This document shows, in pieces, positions 11,984-24,157 of a stretch of DNA of 64,000 nt. The DNA comes from Paralichthys olivaceus (lineage: Eukaryota > Chordata > Actinopteri > Pleuronectiformes > Paralichthyidae). A program made the translations under genes and the position numbers. The stretch covers positions 17,177,001 through 17,241,000 of the forward strand of contig NC_091107.1 in the NCBI RefSeq assembly GCF_024713975.1. The letters are read 5' to 3'. Each line of letters starts with the position of its first letter. The stretch's first letter is position 1. The notes below the pieces were generated by a model. It saw nothing but the letters and a program-made list of their open reading frames with translations, ran no database searches and had not been told where the DNA came from.

Positions 11984-14900
11984 CATGGTCCAGGAATTTC
12001 TCATGTTGTGGGGACCTGAATGTCACATTATGGGGATCTTGTCTTTCTTTACAAAAACAAGTATAACGGAAATCATTAAATTTTAAGGTGAATATGTGTT
12101 TAAAGGTCAGGTTAAGTTTAGGTTTAGGTTAAGGTTAGAGTAAGTCTCCAGGAAGTCCATTTAGGTTAAGTCAATGTAATCCTCTGAAGTCATGGAGACA
12201 TGACAGCTGAATAGTTTGTGTGTTATGAGCCAGCTTGGCAACCGTGCTGTGATTCCGAGATGTTTGTCCTCGCTCCAGAATGCACGTTGTAAATGACAGT
12301 TTGAGCCTGAAAGTGATCTGCATACAGTGAGTGACTCAAGGCTGAGTATAGCAAAGGCATAAACATGTGAACAGTTTCCTTACTATACAGATAAAATGAT
12401 GCATTTCATCATTTAGTTTCATGATGTAATTTGACAGGGTGACAGTGGTGTGGTTACAACCCTCTCGCTTTTCAGCCAATCGCAACTCCTGCCTCTAAAG
12501 CTAACAAACTCAACAACTGCAACCAGATCCAGCCTGTTTGCACCTGTTTGTTAAAACGACAATAAAAAAAATCAATCAACTAGAAGCTGTTGCTTTAAAT
12601 AAACGCAGTGCGCAGACACTGAATCTAACTGTGCATTCGCATGCTCCTCGGAAGCTCAGGTTCCAAAGTTGTAAAGTTGTTACGACTTTGATGTGCTCAT
12701 GTGCTTTGAAGTCGGAATGTGGGAAAAAATTGCACGTTTGACCAACACCTTTGCACCTCTTTCCAATATTTGCATGATAGTAAAGAGGAAAGAAAAAGGA
12801 TCAGGTGTGATGGAAATATAAATAATTTAAAACATATACATTTCAACAATAAAATGTCTGTATTGACTAAAAAGTATGGTGTTAGGCACTTGTAAGAAAT
12901 GGATAGTTAGCCTGTGACAAAAGTTACATTTGAAAACCTAAAATTAAAAGAAGAGAAATTAGATTTAACTGTAAAATTATGATGTCAGCAACTTGTGTAC
13001 TGACTTTTTTGATGACTTTTGCTGTGTTGTGGTACGCGGTCTCACATGCAAATGTTTCTGTGGTGCACCTCCAATCTGTGCAAGCAAGGAGCTGGGTAGA
13101 ACTTTGCATCCTGTGGCGAAGCAAATCGTAGTGTGGCTTCACACAGAGTGAACTTTGTCTGGCAATATCCGCTTCACATCCGTGCATTTGTGACCAGGTC
13201 CTTGTTTTTCCAACTTGAGGTGGCGTTCACATTCCAATTTGCAATTATTCTGACATTAATGCACAACAGAGCATTGTTTCTATCTATCTACCTAGTTGTG
13301 TGACTGTGTGTATTTTTTGGTTTACACCATTATAGAGAATCAAACTAAATCCAAACAAATTGTTGCTGGGTTATCAAGCTCAACCCACCCTTGCATGTTC
13401 TTAGGCTACTAAGTTCATAAAGATGTGTGATGCAGATTGACTATAACATTGTTGTTGCTCCAGCTGACAAGAGCTGATCTGGTTGCATTTATTGAGCTTG
13501 ATAGCTTGAGACAACGCCCTTATTATGAAAAGTTAGAACTATATGAAAAGGTGCATGACAAGCTTTATTGGGAGGAATATGTTTTTAAAGACATGTCATA
13601 TAAAATAAAAATGTCCATAAATATGAAAATAGAAATCATTTAGTAGCATTTATAAATATTTTAGTAGGTTTAAATCATCTCAAATTATTCAAATATTTCA
13701 TATATTACATAATTTATTAATACGACAAGTTTATAACTATATATTTCACATTACACAATTTGTACATAAAAATAAGAATTTTTAAATGTATCCCCATAAA
13801 GAAATTGTCTCCCAAGTCATTAATTGTGATTTAAAAAAGGACAAAGAAAAGAAAAGCATGTGTTGGCTTTTCTCAATTTTCACATCATTATAACAGAAAC
13901 ACATTCACATTAATAAACATTCAATGATCTAATGGTACTTATTCCCATTTAATTCCTGTCAGAAAACATTAAAACGTAGAAATCATTAGGATGAATGCAC
14001 TTTAAGATCTTAAACACATGAGCTCTTAATGACAGCCTGTACAGAAACAGGAGTAATCTTATTCATAAGTGAGCACGGCAGCTGTCACAGAGTCAGACGG
14101 GTCAGGTTTCACACAACCAGCATCGACTGATGTCTCAACCTCAACAGGTTTGATAGACTCCATGTTCCGTCCTTCAACAATGTGATGCACTGTAACGTAA
14201 TTGTACAGTTGTTTTATACCACTAGCTATTAATGTGGTGGGTTATCTGTATGGCTTTGTGGCACAGCTGTTTTTCAGGAGGCCTTTGTGACCATATATGG
14301 TCTGATAATAACAAACTGATGCATAGTACAGAATTTAGTTTAGTCAACTAATCGCTCAATCAACTGAAAATTTAAATAATTGTCAATGATTGAGGTTATT
14401 GAATGTGTTTTAGTTATTCATGAAGCAGAAATAACAGTCATCCTCTGCAGTGGTTTTCACTGTAAATCAAAGACTTTTAAGTTTTGAAGCATCAAAACAA
14501 ACAATCTGAAAGTTCCACCTCAGACTATAGGAACATGTGACTTCTTTCTGTGTTTTATGACATTTCATGAATAAACAATTGATTCATTAGCAGAGAATAA
14601 TAAACAGATTAAAGATTGTTGGTTGCAGGTTCAAAATCTATTTTATGATTTAGTATGTATAGGCTGAGTATTAGCTTATAATTGTTTGTTTATAATGGGG
14701 GGCCCAAGTGAAATCTGATAGGCCCTTGAATTATCCCTGTCTGGTCAGTAGCCTTTCAAAAAAAGTAGTCACTCACTAATAATACTTACAATACACACGA
14801 AAGTTTATTAAGATTTCTTATTTTCAAAGCTTTTTTAAACAAGCAACAATTTTCAAAAATATATATATAGGTGGCTTTGCACAAAGCTATAGAGCTAACA

Positions 14901-17900
14901 GTAAATGCATCTAACTGAATCAGGAATTATGCGTTTGATGTTGGACATATAAACTGTGTAAATTGTGGCCCCTTTATGGCCCCTGATTTAGAAAAATCCT
15001 AAATTCGCCCCTGTTGTTTACCTATGATGGCAGGCACGTGAGGGCCACGTAAAGCTGAAGTTCTCTGCTCTCACTTATGACTTGTAGTCCCATCTACAGT
15101 CCATATCAGTGAAGTTTGGAAAATCGTCAGACAAATTCAAATTCACTGTTGTGGTGAAAAGAGACAGAGGCTGACAGGCACATGACTAACTTCAAAATGT
15201 ACTCTTGGACGCTAAGTAAAAGAAAATCTCATTACCCATTACAATCCAAAATGTTCAGGCAACAAAACCAGTCCACAATGTAAAATGTACTGTATTTACT
15301 AAAATGCATATGTAGTCACTAACATCTGCAGAGTCAATGTTCAGTCACAGCCTATTCATATTCGCTTTTAATTTCAGAATGAACAAATCTCTTCAAGTAC
15401 CCTCAGACACAAAGCAGATAATTAGATCAGGTAATTAGATTATCTGTGCTGGCAGAGGTTCGATACACTTGGGGCAGAGTGGAGCCGGTCGCAGTAATAC
15501 ATCAGTAATACAGCCTCTTGTCACTGTCTGTCACTGACAGACTGATGCTGATCATGACAGTGCATTTTCTACATCATTTGCAGCTGGCTGTAAAGTACTA
15601 AATTAATTGATCTTGAACTAGGCAGAATAACTGATGGGTTCATTTATTCATGTGTGAGATCTCCTTTTTATGCCCTTTTTACCGTCTAATTAAAGGTACA
15701 GTGTGTAGAATTTGGAGACATCTAGAGGTGAACTTGCACATTGCAGCTGAATACCCCTCACCTTACACCTCCTTTCAAAACATGACAGAGAACCTGTGGC
15801 AGCCTTCAGTTGTTATAAAAACTCAAAAGGTGTTTAGTTTTTCCAGTCTAGGCTACTGTAAAAAACATGGCACCCTCCGTAGTGAGGACCCGCTCCTGAT
15901 GTAAATATAAAGTATTGAAATATAAAGGACCTGTTCTAGGGTAAGAAAAACTACTTTCCCGACAATTTAGATGAAACACGCACTAGTGAAACTTTTTATA
16001 GAAGTTCTGCCAAACAATCCCTTTCACCTAAATCTCACAAACTGGACCTTTAAATATTTATATTAATTTCATAAAATAACTCTTCTCCAATGTCCCATCC
16101 CAGGAGGTGGTGGAGGCCATCGGTGCAGGTGTGGATGCCAGCAGCAACACCTCCTTTGTCAGCCAATGGGATCTGGCCAGTGCTTTTTTTTTCTCAGGGA
16201 CAATCATCACAACCATCGGTGGGTGCTAATGGGTTAAAGGGTGTAACTATTAAGACCACCGCATTTTATTCTGATGACGCATTTTTGACTGGAATCCTGT
16301 ACAAATTGTGTCTCTGATCTCTGACCCTACATGCCAGGTTTCGGAAACATCTCCCCAAAGACATACGGAGGGCAGCTGTTCTGCATTTTCTACGCCCTGG
16401 TGGGAATCCCACTGTTTGGTATCCTGCTCGCTGGCGTCGGAGACCATCTGGGTACTTGGCTGAGGAAAGCTGTTGCCAAAATAGAGACCCTCTTCCTGGT
16501 CAGACCCAAAACAGTGCTGTACATGTCTTCTTTGCTTGTTCTTCCCTTCATTTTTCTCATCCCACTGTGTTGTGTCACCCTGCGGACAGAAATGGCGTGT
16601 GAGTCCTACTATTGTGCGAGTGATTTCAGCCGTCCTGTCCATCCTGCTGGGTTGCGTGCTCTTTGTTGCAGTACCCATCTTGGTTTTCCGAAGGGTGGAG
16701 GGCTGGAGTCTTTTGGAGTCTGCCTATTTTGTAGTTATCACCCTGACAACAGTGGGTTTTGGAGACTATGTTGCAGGTACACAACAATAGATCCACCACA
16801 TGTTCCTAAACATAGCTTGTAGTAGTGTGCTCACACTCTGAGGAGGAAGGGGGTGAATACATTATCATTAGGAATAAATGGCAACTTCCACAATGGCCAG
16901 ATTATAACATGGTTTTAAGATGTAAGGCATATGAATTACAATATATTTGAATTCTAATATACTGTATATTTATACACTCTCCAATAACTAACATAGCCCT
17001 TTTTACTCACTGTTAATGGGCACAGTAAATGGGTCCCACTGTGCACCAATACAAGAAGGACTAGATAAAGTAACATATGAGTTGCGAAAACCTTGGTGGG
17101 AGCCATTGTAATCATGATGCAACATTGTGGTACTGAAAAAACTTCCCTGCACTCATTAAAATACCACAGATCACTAAAATGGCACTCAGTAGAGTCTACC
17201 CAGGCCCACAGTTCTCTTAAATCAATCAATCAATCAATTAAATGTTATTTGTATAGACCATATTCACAAATCACAATTTGTCTCATTGGGCTTAACAAGG
17301 TGTGACAGCCTCTGTCCTTAACCCTCAACAAGAGTAAGGGAAAACTACCACAAAAAAAACCCTATTATCAGGGGAAAAAACCTATGAGAGCCACATGTGA
17401 GGGATCCCTCTCCCAGGACGGACAGAAGTGCAACAGATGCCACGTGTAACTGAGAACATCAGCAAAGTAACAATATTTACAACATTCATTAGAAGAAACA
17501 GTAACATAATGGAAAGTAAATGAATTGAGGAGTTATTGTCAGTTATGGTAGAGTATGTGAGTAGGCATTTTGTTTATCAAGCAATCTTGTTGAAAATAAT
17601 AGAAAAAACAGGCTACATTACTTAAGTCGACAGCTTCCACCAATAATACTCAATTCATTATAGAGAAAGGGTGAGATTGGGGCATGAGGGAGATTCTTGT
17701 GTCTGGGTTTTCCTGAACTTCCCAAATCATTAAATCCGACCCAGCTCTGTCAGCATGTGGAGAAGAGAGCAGGGTTTATTTTAGCCCTGAGGTCATGTCA
17801 CAGCTGAACTTATTCTAACCACAGCAGAGGTCAAAGGATCTTTTAATAACCCCTGATATCTTGTTGTAAGTCAACATGCTTTAATGTACAAATCAATAAG

Positions 17901-19536
17901 AATTTACTACTCCCAGTTTGTGCTGGAGTGAAAATGTGGCTTCCGTTCTTCTACGTTTGCTTTTACATATTTTTTCCTTATTTGTTGAATCTATTGATCG
18001 GTAGATAAGTTGCTGTTATAACTTAATTAGTCATCTATCAGTATGCCTGTCAGTTATGATGCATTAAGTTCACTTAGCACAGACAATTTTCTCATCAATT
18101 ATTCAGGATGATTTTCTTTTAAAAGGGCAACTATTGATTTATCTTATCTGCTGCATTGTGTCTCCCATCATGAATGTTTGGACATGGATGGATGTATGGT
18201 AGTGCTGCCTTAACCGACTGCCACTGTGTCCTTGTGTCTTGTCAAAGGGGATTCTGGGATTGCAGGGAGCGACCACTGGTACAAGCCTCTGGTGTGGTTC
18301 TGGATCTTGCTGGGTCTCGCCTACTTTGCGTCTATCCTGACAATGATTGGTAACTGGCTCCGGGTGCTTTCTAAAAAGACCAGAGCTGAGGTATACTTGC
18401 ATTCTTCCATTTGGTTTTATTATGTTCTCTCTCCATTTCTTTATTTCCATCATCTCTCTTTTTTATACTCTTTTTCTTATTGACTCTGATTCAGCAGTAG
18501 TTATTTTTCCAAAGGAGAGAGAAAGGAAGCTATCACTCAGCTTTATAACAACCACTATTTATCCCAATACCCCCTCCCATCCCACCCTGAGTCCCAACAT
18601 CTCAGATTAATAACAAATGAAAAATACACAATAATCAAACTATCAAACAGCTTATCTTTTTGTTATATTTTTTGTTTTTAATAAATGCATAAACCCAATA
18701 AAGTTTAAAGTGGGGAAAATATGATAATGATAATAACACTCGTTAGTATTATATATCTGAAATAAGACAATAAGGTTGTATGAAAAATATTAACCTTGAT
18801 TAACCAAAATGAAACAAGAAGATAGAAAGAGAAAGAGAAGAAAGAAGAAAGAGAAGAAAAAAAGGGAGAAGTAGAGATAAATAACTGTGTATTAGATTTG
18901 GCTCAACTCAGGTTTGATCCTTCTCTCTCTCAGATGGAAGAACTGCGAGCACACGCCACCGACTGGACTCAGAACATCCAGAATATGTCGGTGGATTTCC
19001 GCATCCCAGGAAAAATTGACGACCCCTTCAAGAGGCGCCGGAGAAAGCGTCGCCATGGCTCTCGCAGCCACGGTCAGAGTGCGTCAGGTACAGGGCCCTC
19101 TGAGGGGAAAGAAAAGCAGCATGAGAACCAGACAGATTCTGGATCATACTCCTCCTCCTCCTCTTATTCCAATGAATCAGGGTCTGGATCAGAAACAGAC
19201 TCTCAGGCCACGCAGACGGAGCGAGTGCCTGAAGAAAAAACTGAGAAGGAGGAGGCTCCTCCTGAGCCCCATCTGTCTCAGCCTCTGGACTACTTTGGGG
19301 AGAACCTTGCCTTCATTGATGAATCATCAGATACTCAGAGTGCTAAACTTCATCTGGATCCTCTGCTGGACCCAACACAACCCAACTCAGCTCGCTCTCG
19401 TCAGCCGAAGAGGAGACGCCACAGAAGGCCTGTTCCACTGAGAAGCCCCAAGGTCAATGGCTCCAACTCTGACAGGAAGGAGCCCAATGGAAACCCCAAA
19501 CCAGTTCCAGGTCTACCACTGAACCTTCAGATTTAG
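10873..19536 (+). CDS. kcnk4: Two-pore-domain potassium channel TRAAK (K2P4)
   Basis: Exons 10873-11061, 16104-16218, 16338-16498, 16590-16776, 18248-18390 and 18934-19536 join in phase to 465 aa; human TRAAK is about 393, the extra length being in the C-terminal tail. It forms a dimeric, mechano- and lipid-gated background K+ channel in the plasma membrane, mainly neuronal. Visible parts: M1 (residues about 4-27), extracellular cap with Cys52 and N-glycosylation sites NFT (49) and NTS (78), first pore TIGFG (100-104), M2 with [19 protein letters not shown]3 (about 167-188), second pore TVGFG (209-213), M4 with [16 protein letters not shown]. The tail has a basic RRRRKRR patch, a serine run and the [14 protein letters not shown] motif shared with human TRAAK. 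The ATG sits in a good context (GCAGCCATGC). The 91-base intron at 16499-16589 is much shorter than the others. Confidence 0.96.
11170..11275 (+). repeat. hAT-type nonautonomous element fragment
   Basis: GCAGTGGTTTCCAACCTTTTTGGTCTTGGGAGCC is the start typical of hAT-Charlie-like MITEs (CAGTGGTTCYCAACC). The body continues with TGAAGCAATATCTGCTGCAA. The other terminal repeat is not clear, so the right boundary is approximate. It lies in the first kcnk4 intron. Confidence 0.5.
11935..12210 (+). repeat. (GT)n microsatellite with associated dispersed repeat
   Basis: A long GT run (11935-11982) leads into TTGTGGGGACCTGAATGTCA and then several TTTAGGTT / TTAAGGTTAG units at about 12110-12175, followed by CTCTGAAGTCATGGAGACATG. 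The arrangement is a known fish dispersed repeat whose core resembles degenerate telomere-like TTAGGT units; it is not a telomere. Confidence 0.55.
12211..14680 (+). other. kcnk4 intron 1, central part, no feature seen
   Basis: AT-rich intron sequence without a convincing open frame, exon or repeat I can name. The frame at 13437-13643 begins at a non-conserved codon and has no recognisable domain. Confidence 0.5.
14690..15014. repeat. Possible MITE, right end CTAAATTCGCCCCTG
   Basis: The right end, read on the minus strand, is CAGGGGCGAATTTAGGATTT, a terminus familiar from hAT-type nonautonomous elements in fish. The left end near GGGGGGCCCAAGTGAAA is degenerate, and no clear duplication flanks it. 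Confidence 0.3.
15694..16049 (-). mobile_element. TTAA-flanked MITE, copy A (356 bp)
   Basis: The ends are AGGTACAGTGTGTAGAATTT and, inverted, AAATCTCACAAACTGGACCT, and a TTAA lies directly outside each end (15690-15693 and 16050-16053). TTAA duplication is the signature of piggyBac-type insertion. The interior is non-coding. It is the reverse-orientation copy of those at 35275 and 45978 and sits 54 bases before kcnk4 coding exon 2. Confidence 0.7.
17219..17450 (-). repeat. LINE-tail-like repeat ending in (ATCA)n
   Basis: AATCAATCAATCAATCAATT is followed by ATGTTATTTGTATAGACCAT, TTCACAAATCACAATTTGTC and TGAGGGATCCCTCTCCCAGG. The tandem tail plus this body is a widespread percomorph repeat, oriented with its short-repeat end to the left. 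It lies in the kcnk4 intron between the second pore exon and the M4 exon. Confidence 0.6.
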
Positions 19537-20090
19537 GCCTGGTACAGAAACTCCAACTTGATATATGAGATGTATGGAGAATCTGACAGAGAGCTTTCCA
19601 GTGTAGCAATTTATCTGTATATATGTGCTGCTTACTTACAGACACTTGATGAAAGCATATTGCAGAAGAAGCCTTAGCCACTTGTGATTTGCATTTAATG
19701 GCCTTAGCATGTGAGTGTGTTTGCCTTAATCAAAGATGATGAAGTGACTTTTATGCCAATACTCCGGTTACTTTATGAAGAGCTACTGCTCTCTACTGGG
19801 CCAAGACAGAAGTGCATCTCAACTTCAGGGCTCCCATTGTGTTTTACTAATCCACACCAGTGCAAAAAGTTACAGAGCAACCTAAGGAGGAGGTTGCTTA
19901 CACTCTTCAATCCTGCCAACTATAATTAAACAGGTACTAAACAGGCTCTTGTACATTTTAAGTATGAAACAAACTTTTCTAAATGCTGTGTGAATAATGG
20001 CTGAACGACCATTTGCATTTTGATGGTTAAATGCATTAATCCAACTGTACTGCATCTATGTAATAAATATTTTTTAAATGAAAGCAGCAC
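19537..20090 (+). other. kcnk4: 3' UTR of kcnk4 with poly(A) signals
   Basis: Non-coding after TAG at 19534-19536. AATAAA occurs at 20062-20067 and a second AATAAA near 20165. The first is the nearer and is taken as the likely end. Confidence 0.5.
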
Positions 20091-20842
20091 TGTGCCTTAC
20101 AAGCATTTGTATTATATTGTTGTAAGTACATGTTTTCTAAAGATGCTGTTCTGGCCCTTATTGCTAAATAAAAAGTGATCCCGTGATGCAATGGGAATAT
20201 TTGCGGACAGCCAGATCTTGATTTAAAAATTCAGGCAACAAAGGACTGACAAGGGAGGTGAAGCACATCTGGGTGGGGCAGGCCATCACTAAAGAGGGAA
20301 AATTGGACAAAAACAGGAAGTAACCGAAGGAATGTGATGTTAAAATAAAACAGGAAATAAAAGTGTAATGGAATAACTTAAGCATAGGGCATGTCACCAC
20401 TGTCATGACATAAGGACAGTATCTTCTAATGTGACGGTGAGGATGAAAACATTGGCGTGGCCAGTGTTGCCTGGTGGACAGGGAGCCAGGTGCTGCGAGA
20501 CTTGAATAGCAGACTGTACATGCAGCACTGTTTGTACTGTATAAATGCCCTTCGGTTTGTCAATATGTTCCTTTTAGCATGACTGCAGCTCCTCAGTTGA
20601 TCCATGTAAGTGATACTCGGCTGGTAACTCTACCTTGGTGTTTCAATCTGAAAAAGGCACCAAGGACACACATTGTGCGACATCAAATTGTGCCTGGAGT
20701 TATTCTATCATCTGTATTTTCATGTTGTTTGAAAGTAATGCCTATGTCACAAAATACCTGATTAATAAATGTTAATCTTATTTATTACCTCCCCCTCTCC
20801 TCTTCTGAGTAAATGCATGCTGCTGCTTCTCTGCAAACACAA

Positions 20843-20856
20843 CCAGCAGATGGCAC
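20843..20856 (+). promoter_or_regulatory. Candidate CTCF-binding motif
   Basis: CCAGCAGATGGCAC matches all 14 positions of the commonly used core consensus CCASYAGRKGGCRS. It is in the kcnk4-esrra interval. A weaker motif in the same orientation, CCACTAGAGGGAAA (12 of 14), lies at 21276-21289. Confidence 0.45.
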
Positions 20857-22192
20857 ACACTCTCACATTTTCATATGTACAGCACTGAGACATAACATCA
20901 CAGAACAGAATCCATCCAAGGTCTTTGGCTGAAACAGGAGTAGAATTGAAATGATTTGTTATTGACCAACTTAAAGATTTGAAATGAGACAAATCACAGT
21001 CTGACTCTCGTCCCACTTGCTCTCGTGTTTTCAGGGTGAGTGAACGAGACGTTTTAAAGGAGCATGAACTGTGTGAACGTTCCTCTGGCCTCTTGTTAAT
21101 CTGACACTTCACTGCAGGAAATGCAAAAATGAAAAGAGCAGCGTTGTGGCGTAGTGATCAGGAAGTGAGCCGGCCCTGGTGATGTGCTGTGGCAGTGGGT
21201 GACCTTTCAGTGGAGGACACTCACACTCAGCTGCTATAACGTCATCAGCACCGCTGCTGCACTCTCCCCTGGCTGCCACTAGAGGGAAAATAATTTTGGC
21301 AGTGTTGGTAAATGCTGATGTCGGCGATACACTCCTGACCTGGAGTTAAAGGGGAAATCCGTCCAAAAATAGAATTCAGACATGACATTTCTTTAATAAT
21401 GTGCTCAGGTTTTAAGAACTGAGACAGCAGGGATTGTGTAGTTTAGACAACAAAAAGAGCTGTTCCATAATAAACAATGAGGACAGTTTCTCTGTCAGAG
21501 ATATGTAGAGGACATATGACTGCAAATTAAATGAATCTCAGAAAACCTATGCTTTTAGAGGTTTTGCCATTTCAGTGGATAAATAATATTCCAACAAATG
21601 TATCATCACTTACTGATGCTCTGATATCCAATCTAGTGTAATCTCAGTCCATATTTAATCATACAGGCTTTACTAAAATACACTAAGCTTTATATTTTTT
21701 ATTTTGTTGAGTTTATTCTCTCCTGTCATCTGTTCATCCATTTGTCAACTCAGCTTTGTGGACCAGGACAAAGTGAAATGCAGCGTGCTATTTAAAATCT
21801 TCAAACCCATATGCTATGATCCAATAACCTTATATACTGCAGCTTGTGGTGCTTGTATACAGATTAGGGGTGTTTATAATGTAGGTGTAGACTGATCTCT
21901 ATCAGTGCTGTTATCTATGACTCAGTGCATGCACCACAATAATGTGGTGCCCAAAAGTCTGTGTGTGTGTGTGTAGCAGAGGCACAAAGGCTTCTTGGTA
22001 TTTATGTATCAGCTGACACCTGTCTGAGGTCACGACCTGCTGTAAGAAGCGCCCAAAGGGACCCCAGCTCCCTTCCACTATAAACGCACCATCATAGACA
22101 ACACTGCGCCGCGTCTCAGACAGCTGCTCCTATCAGTTTATAATGCACGTCGACCAAATCTCCACAACACGAACACAAACCCAGAATCTAAC

Positions 22193-22252
22193 ATGACCAC
22201 TGCTCTCGCACACACAGGGATGATGATGATGATGATGCAGACTCTGCAGCAG

Positions 22253-22299
<47 letters not shown>
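22193..22299 (+). repeat. (GAT)n and (GT)n microsatellites
   Basis: GATGATGATGATGATGATG at about 22218-22237 and a long GT run at about 22255-22299. The open frames through this region on both strands are poly-Val/Cys or poly-His/Thr artefacts. Confidence 0.85.
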
Positions 22300-22340
22300 T
22301 GCAGCCCCGCAGAAGTGCAGTGTCTGCAGCAGAGACTGGG

Positions 22341-22359
22341 TGACCTTGATTCAAGGTCG
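22341..22359. promoter_or_regulatory. Palindromic pair of ERR response elements
   Basis: TGACCTTGA and TCAAGGTCG are separated by one T. The first is the exact reverse complement of the ERR monomer element TCAAGGTCA, and the second differs from it only at the last base. Both sites point outward from a shared centre. The next gene downstream encodes an estrogen-related receptor, whose mammalian gene is known to be self-regulated through ERR elements. Function here is inferred. Confidence 0.4.
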
Positions 22360-22399
22360 CACTGACACTGCCGTCAGTTTTTCCCTCCCGTGCACGCAC

Positions 22400-23800
22400 C
22401 ACGGAAATCCTGTCCCAGTGCACACGCGCGCTTCATTATGCTTCAAACAGACCACACTGACGTTTATTATTGTCTATATAATCAGAGGTGGGGGCTTATT
22501 TAAACCGTGCAAAAAAGGATATTCCCTGTAATCTGAACCCAGCTCTGTTTGCATTATTCGTTGATTGCTTTATTTAAAATCTAGATGAGTGGACAGTGTG
22601 TGACACATTATATCTCCTCTGTGTCAGCTGCCACCACGCAGGCATGCAGGAGACTATTTCTAGAAGCAGAAGGCTACAAAGTTTGAAAATCAATTTTCTA
22701 AATCATTTGGACGATATCTCCGCCTTTTGATGACAACAACATTGTAGGTTTCTGGATTAAAACTCTGTGTCGTGGTCTCATGTCATCACAGTGAGCCAGT
22801 GCCTTCCCTCTGCCTTAGCAACTGAGCTGGGTCAGTGTCACAAGACCGACAGCATGACTACATTTTCCATAGAGGTGTGCCTCAGGAGACATGTGTGATC
22901 TCTCAGCAACACTCTGATTTAAATATAAAACAATATCTGTTTTAACACCGGAGATACTACCAGTGGCAGATTTATGTATGGTATATAATAAAACCAAGAG
23001 GAATATCTAGATTATTATTAAACAGCTGAGTGGCCACTGGGAATTGGATAATCAGACATTTTTAGTGGGGGAGGGTTGACTTCTGCAGCTATATCCTGAT
23101 TCTGCACGATTGAACTAACTGGTGTGAATGTTCAGCTGCAGACACGTGGACATATCTAGACTATATAACTAGACTGCATCAGGATTAACGTAGACTGGGT
23201 CAAATGTTTATATATAACCTGTATAGAGAGATATTTGAACGACTTGCAGGCCATCATCATCATCATAACGCTGATGACGCTGGTGGAAGGAGCTCTCGTA
23301 CGTAACGGAGGCACAGCGGACGTGAATTGGACAGAGGGAGGAGAAAAGACACGGGATACAGATTTTCGTCACAGCGTCAAGTTACAGGGAGACACTAGGG
23401 TACAGGCCGGAAGTCACGCACTTCAGTTTTTCTTACAAAATAAAAGCGGGATTTGTTGGGGGGTTGTGTTATCTAGAGTCAGACATCATCTATTTTTTGT
23501 GTACACAGTTCCTCTCTCTATTCTTTCAAGATATGTTCTCCTATAACCACCAGCTTCATGATCACTCCACAGCTGTAAACTAAACAACAGAATCAAGTAT
23601 TTTCTTGTTTGCATCCATTTGTTTTAAATTAAAATACCATCACAATAAATTAAATTATATTTGCAACGCCTACTCTGTCCCTCAAGACCCTCTTTACTTT
23701 GGAAACCACATTTTCTTATTTTATATATGTCTATAATGTATATCTCTCATGCAAGTGCAAACCAATGAAAGATGTTTGTTTGGCTCTATAATAAAGGCTT
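22400..23800. other. Intergenic, no gene recognised
   Basis: A moderately CpG-containing block near 23265-23420 has an open frame from a TTG (23235-23546) with an Ile-rich start. There is no ATG for it and no recognised domain, so I do not call it a gene. The rest is AT-rich. Confidence 0.4.
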
Positions 23801-23815
23801 TAAATATTTTACGCT

Positions 23816-24157
23816 TTGATTTTGTTTTATTGTGAAGCTCCCCCCCCCTCCTCCTCTGACCGGATATTCGATGTTTCTTCTTCTACGCTTGACGCTGACG
23901 TGCAACTACAACCTCAGTGGAACAGTGGAATTATAACAGCGGGGGCTCGGACACCGACAGAAGGAGCAGGAGTGTGGCCGGTTGTTGCTGCTTCCATCAC
24001 CGCCTCATGACAGCAGCACCTTCGGGGATGTGATGCGTGAGACGCCCGGAGAGGCTCGGACAGGGACAGCGCCATTAACCCGGGTTAAAGCCTCTGTGGA
24101 CCTGACAGCCGTGAAGACTTGACTGACTTCAGGCACAAGAAGAAGAAGAAGAAGAAG
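23816..24157 (+). promoter_or_regulatory. CpG-rich island with exon-like 3' edge
   Basis: Compared with its surroundings the stretch is GC- and CpG-rich, contains a TGACGTGCAAC half-CRE-like site, and ends in an (AGA)n run before a weak donor AAGAAG|GTGCCA (exon end 24157). It may be an alternative first exon for esrra or the promoter of a non-coding transcript. There is no coding evidence. Confidence 0.3.

Noticed and set aside
12100..12175. TTTAGGTT / TTAAGGTTAG units suggestive of interstitial telomere repeats
   Set aside because: Units are irregular and few, and they form part of a known dispersed repeat next to a GT microsatellite.
16250..16678. 142-codon minus-strand open frame
   Set aside because: Antisense to the kcnk4 pore exons; the + strand frame carries the K2P signature motifs.
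23235..23546. 103-codon frame with an Ile-rich, signal-peptide-like start
   Set aside because: It begins at TTG, not ATG, in a CAT-repeat stretch that produces the Ile run; no domain and no splice support.
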